From positions 1 to 6,920 of the forward strand of contig CALWEB010000134.1 of assembly GCA_944376955.1 (NCBI GenBank): 6,920 nt of DNA, in the 5' to 3' direction. The notes below the pieces were generated by a model that ran no database searches, was not told where the DNA came from, and worked only from the letters and a program-made list of their open reading frames with translations. The stretch comes from an uncultured Agathobaculum sp. (GTDB lineage Bacteria; Bacillota; Clostridia; Oscillospirales; Butyricicoccaceae). Made by a program: the position numbers and the translations under genes. This document shows, piece by piece, positions 5,688 to 6,920 of this stretch (position 1 is the stretch's first letter; the number at the start of each line of letters is the position of its first letter).

Positions 5688-6338
5688 TTATTTCGGCAAA
5701 TTATGTAACAGCATTTCAATCTGCGCTGGTTGGATCACCCGTAGGCCGTCCTGCGCCGCAGCATGAACCGCCACGCCCTGCCCGGTGTTGGGATGCAGTG
5801 TGGAAGCGGCAAAGTCCAGTGCGAACAAGGTGACCAGCAGGACACAAAACAGCCGAAACACGCTATGCGGCAGCCGACGGAACAGCCGCAGCAGCATCGG
5901 CGCGGCCGCATACAGCGCGGCGCAGCACCCCAGACCGAACACCAGCGAGGTCAGCGGGCTGACCAGCCCGTCAAGATTCATCGGGAACATGCTGTAATCC
6001 CACCAACGTAAGCCGTAAACGGCCAGCAGATATCGTCCCGCCGCGTATTCTATCACGGAGGAACCGGCGGCGCCCAGCACAAACACCAGGGGCGGATGCG
6101 CGGCGAACCGTGCCAGCAGCAAGACGGACAGCAGCCCGCCCACGCCGTAAATCGGCAGCCAAGGCCCGAGCAACGTGCCCCGGTTGACCAGTTCCCCATC
6201 CATCAGCAGATGCAGGCCAACCTCCCACAGCCAGCCCGCCGCCGAAAATGCCAGAAACAATCCCGCCGCTTCATAGGGCGAGTACCGTCCTATCGCGCGG
6301 ACGCGCGCACGATGCGCCAATCGGAATACCGCTGTCAT
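5688..6338 (-). CDS. CmpB/DUF1113-type putative ABC transporter permease
   Basis: The 216-residue multi-pass membrane protein belongs to the family often named 'putative ABC transporter permease' (ABC_trans_CmpB, formerly DUF1113). Conserved signatures are FSAAGWLWE (31-39), VNRGTLLGPWLPIYG (51-65), EY (97-98), WWDYS (112-116) and PMNLDG (119-124). About five hydrophobic segments are seen, near 22-42, 60-78, 84-106, 126-149 and 160-180, followed by a roughly 35-residue polar tail. The family's biochemical role is unproven despite its name, and no ATPase partner lies next to it here. The second ATG (6338) is preferred: GGAGG at 6350-6346 is seven bases before it but only one base before the ATG at 6344. 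The zinc-ribbon gene lies 56 bases downstream in the same direction, so cotranscription is possible. Confidence 0.85.
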   Translation of the reverse strand: MTAVFRLAHRARVRAIGRYSPYEAAGLFLAFSAAGWLWEVGLHLLMDGELVNRGTLLGPWLPIYGVGGLLSVLLLARFAAHPPLVFVLGAAGSSVIEYAAGRYLLAVYGLRWWDYSMFPMNLDGLVSPLTSLVFGLGCCAALYAAAPMLLRLFRRLPHSVFRLFCVLLVTLFALDFAASTLHPNTGQGVAVHAAAQDGLRVIQPAQIEMLLHNLPK

Positions 6339-6345
6339 ATCCATC

Positions 6346-6350
6346 CCTCC
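6346..6350 (-). promoter_or_regulatory. Ribosome binding site choosing between two ATGs of the CmpB-like gene
   Basis: The minus-strand GGAGG is seven bases from the ATG at 6338 and only one base from the ATG at 6344, so the shorter protein (216 rather than 218 residues) is favoured. Confidence 0.7.
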
Positions 6351-6364
6351 CCTGTTTCCCTTTT

Positions 6365-6393
6365 ATTGTACACGGCAATTCTTTTCATTTTCA
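6365..6393 (-). promoter_or_regulatory. Weak predicted promoter of the CmpB-like gene
   Basis: On the minus strand, TACAAT (6370-6365) is a good -10, with TGAAAA (6393-6388) as a poor -35 at 17 bases. It lies in an AT-rich stretch just after the terminator of the upstream gene, where a new promoter is expected. Confidence 0.35.
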
Positions 6394-6396
6394 CCG

Positions 6397-6417
6397 CATA
6401 AAACTTAAGATTTTATG
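6397..6417. repeat. AT-rich dyad upstream of the CmpB-like promoter, possible operator
   Basis: CATAAAA (6397-6403) and TTTTATG (6411-6417) form a 7-bp inverted repeat around a 7-base centre that includes the palindrome CTTAAG. It sits just upstream of the predicted -35. AT-rich dyads of this kind can be repressor or activator sites, but one can also occur by chance in AT-rich DNA. Confidence 0.3.
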
Positions 6418-6439
6418 AGCATCCCTGATTTCAGGGTGC

Positions 6440-6466
6440 AAAAAGGGACGCGCGGAAGCGCGTCCC
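6440..6466 (-). terminator. Intrinsic terminator of the right-edge membrane protein gene
   Basis: GGGACGCGC (6445-6453) pairs with GCGCGTCCC (6458-6466) around the loop GGAA. On the minus strand the stem is followed by five T residues (plus-strand A5 at 6440-6444). It begins 14 bases beyond the stop codon at 6481. Confidence 0.88.
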
Positions 6467-6480
6467 CCGTGTGTGTTTGC

Positions 6481-6920
6481 TTATTCCAGATTCAGCTTAT
6501 GCTGGAGAATATAATGTGTGCCTGCGTAGCAGATCGCACTCGGGATCGCGGTTGCAACACAGAAGCCGAGCAGCACGCCGTGCAGCAACGTCTGCTGCGG
6601 CACCCCGGCCAATGCGTTCCCCAGCGCCTGCATGATCGTCTCCAGCGGGCCGTTGACCGCACCGACCAGCACAAAGCTCAGCAGGAACTGTGCCGCGGTT
6701 GACAGCACAAAGTACCACACGACCGACATCAACACGCGATGCTTTTTGGCCAGATGGCCGAGCGCCATGCACAGGTAAAGGTACAGCACACCGCCAACCG
6801 TAGAGATCAGTACCAAAAGCGTACCTTCCAGCAGATAACCCAGCACATTGGGGTCGGCCACGACTGCCCGCCCGAACTCATGCAGTACCATACCCATGCC
6901 AAAAATCAGATTGGTATTGG
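6481..6920 (-). CDS. C-terminal part of a multi-pass membrane protein, ABC-2-permease-associated type, partial
   Basis: The gene runs off the right edge. In the frame from the ATG at 6897, the upstream codons up to the edge are open (reading NTNLIFG) and no ribosome site precedes that ATG, so it is probably internal. The visible 145 residues hold three hydrophobic segments: LLVLISTVGGVLYLYLCMAL, VLMSVVWYFVLSTAAQFLLS, and HGVLLGFCVATAIPSAICYA. Between the first two lies GHLAKKHRVLMS. The 'ALGxLxxKHRxLxS' pattern resembles, from memory, C-terminal regions of clostridial ABC-2-like membrane subunits encoded after an ABC ATPase gene. That partner would be outside the window, so the function is tentative. 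It ends in its own strong terminator. Confidence 0.65.
   Translation of the reverse strand, partial: NTNLIFGMGMVLHEFGRAVVADPNVLGYLLEGTLLVLISTVGGVLYLYLCMALGHLAKKHRVLMSVVWYFVLSTAAQFLLSFVLVGAVNGPLETIMQALGNALAGVPQQTLLHGVLLGFCVATAIPSAICYAGTHYILQHKLNLE

Noticed and set aside
6423..6436. Small hairpin CCCTG/CAGGG beyond the right-hand terminator
   Set aside because: The stem is only 5 bp with a 4-base loop and no T tail; it adds nothing to the strong terminator beside it and is within chance expectation.

Overview
The window looks like ordinary chromosome from a GC-rich, gut-type Clostridia (Oscillospirales or Butyricicoccaceae-like; inferred from family content, GC-rich third codon positions, strong purine-rich Shine-Dalgarno sites and compact terminators). 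I see no mobile element, CRISPR array, tRNA or rRNA. Nine protein genes can be supported: seven complete, and one cut at each end of the window.

Layout. Plus strand, 1-110: C-terminal tail of a membrane protein, probably a sodium:neurotransmitter-symporter-type transporter, followed by a hairpin terminator. Plus, 243-716: a PsiE-family four-helix membrane protein whose terminator overlaps its stop codon. Minus, 791-1582: a NagD-like HAD-IIA phosphatase, convergent with PsiE. A divergent promoter region (1583-1756) separates it from a tight plus-strand operon, 1757-4631. That operon encodes an HSL-type alpha/beta hydrolase, an HxxxDG acyltransferase (alcohol-acetyltransferase/condensation-like) and a zinc-ribbon six-helix membrane protein (DUF6320-like). 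The operon ends in a near-perfect bidirectional terminator. Minus, 4717-5631: a zinc-ribbon, single-pass protein with an acidic C-terminal domain. Minus, 5688-6338: a CmpB/DUF1113-type membrane protein. Minus, 6481 to beyond the right edge: the C-terminal part of a multi-pass membrane protein with its own terminator.

The most notable unit is the hydrolase-acyltransferase-membrane protein operon. Its genes overlap by 34 and 28 bases, so they are probably translated in a coupled way. A hydrolase that can cleave acyl esters sits beside an enzyme fold that makes them, plus a membrane protein of unknown role. This suggests an uncharacterised pathway for making or remodelling an acylated lipid or other ester at the membrane. 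The substrate cannot be read from sequence.

A second point of interest is regulatory. Upstream of the minus-strand zinc-ribbon gene, a perfect 16-bp inverted repeat includes that gene's ribosome binding site, and a likely extended -10 promoter lies within the repeat. Readthrough mRNA and locally started mRNA would therefore fold differently around the start codon.
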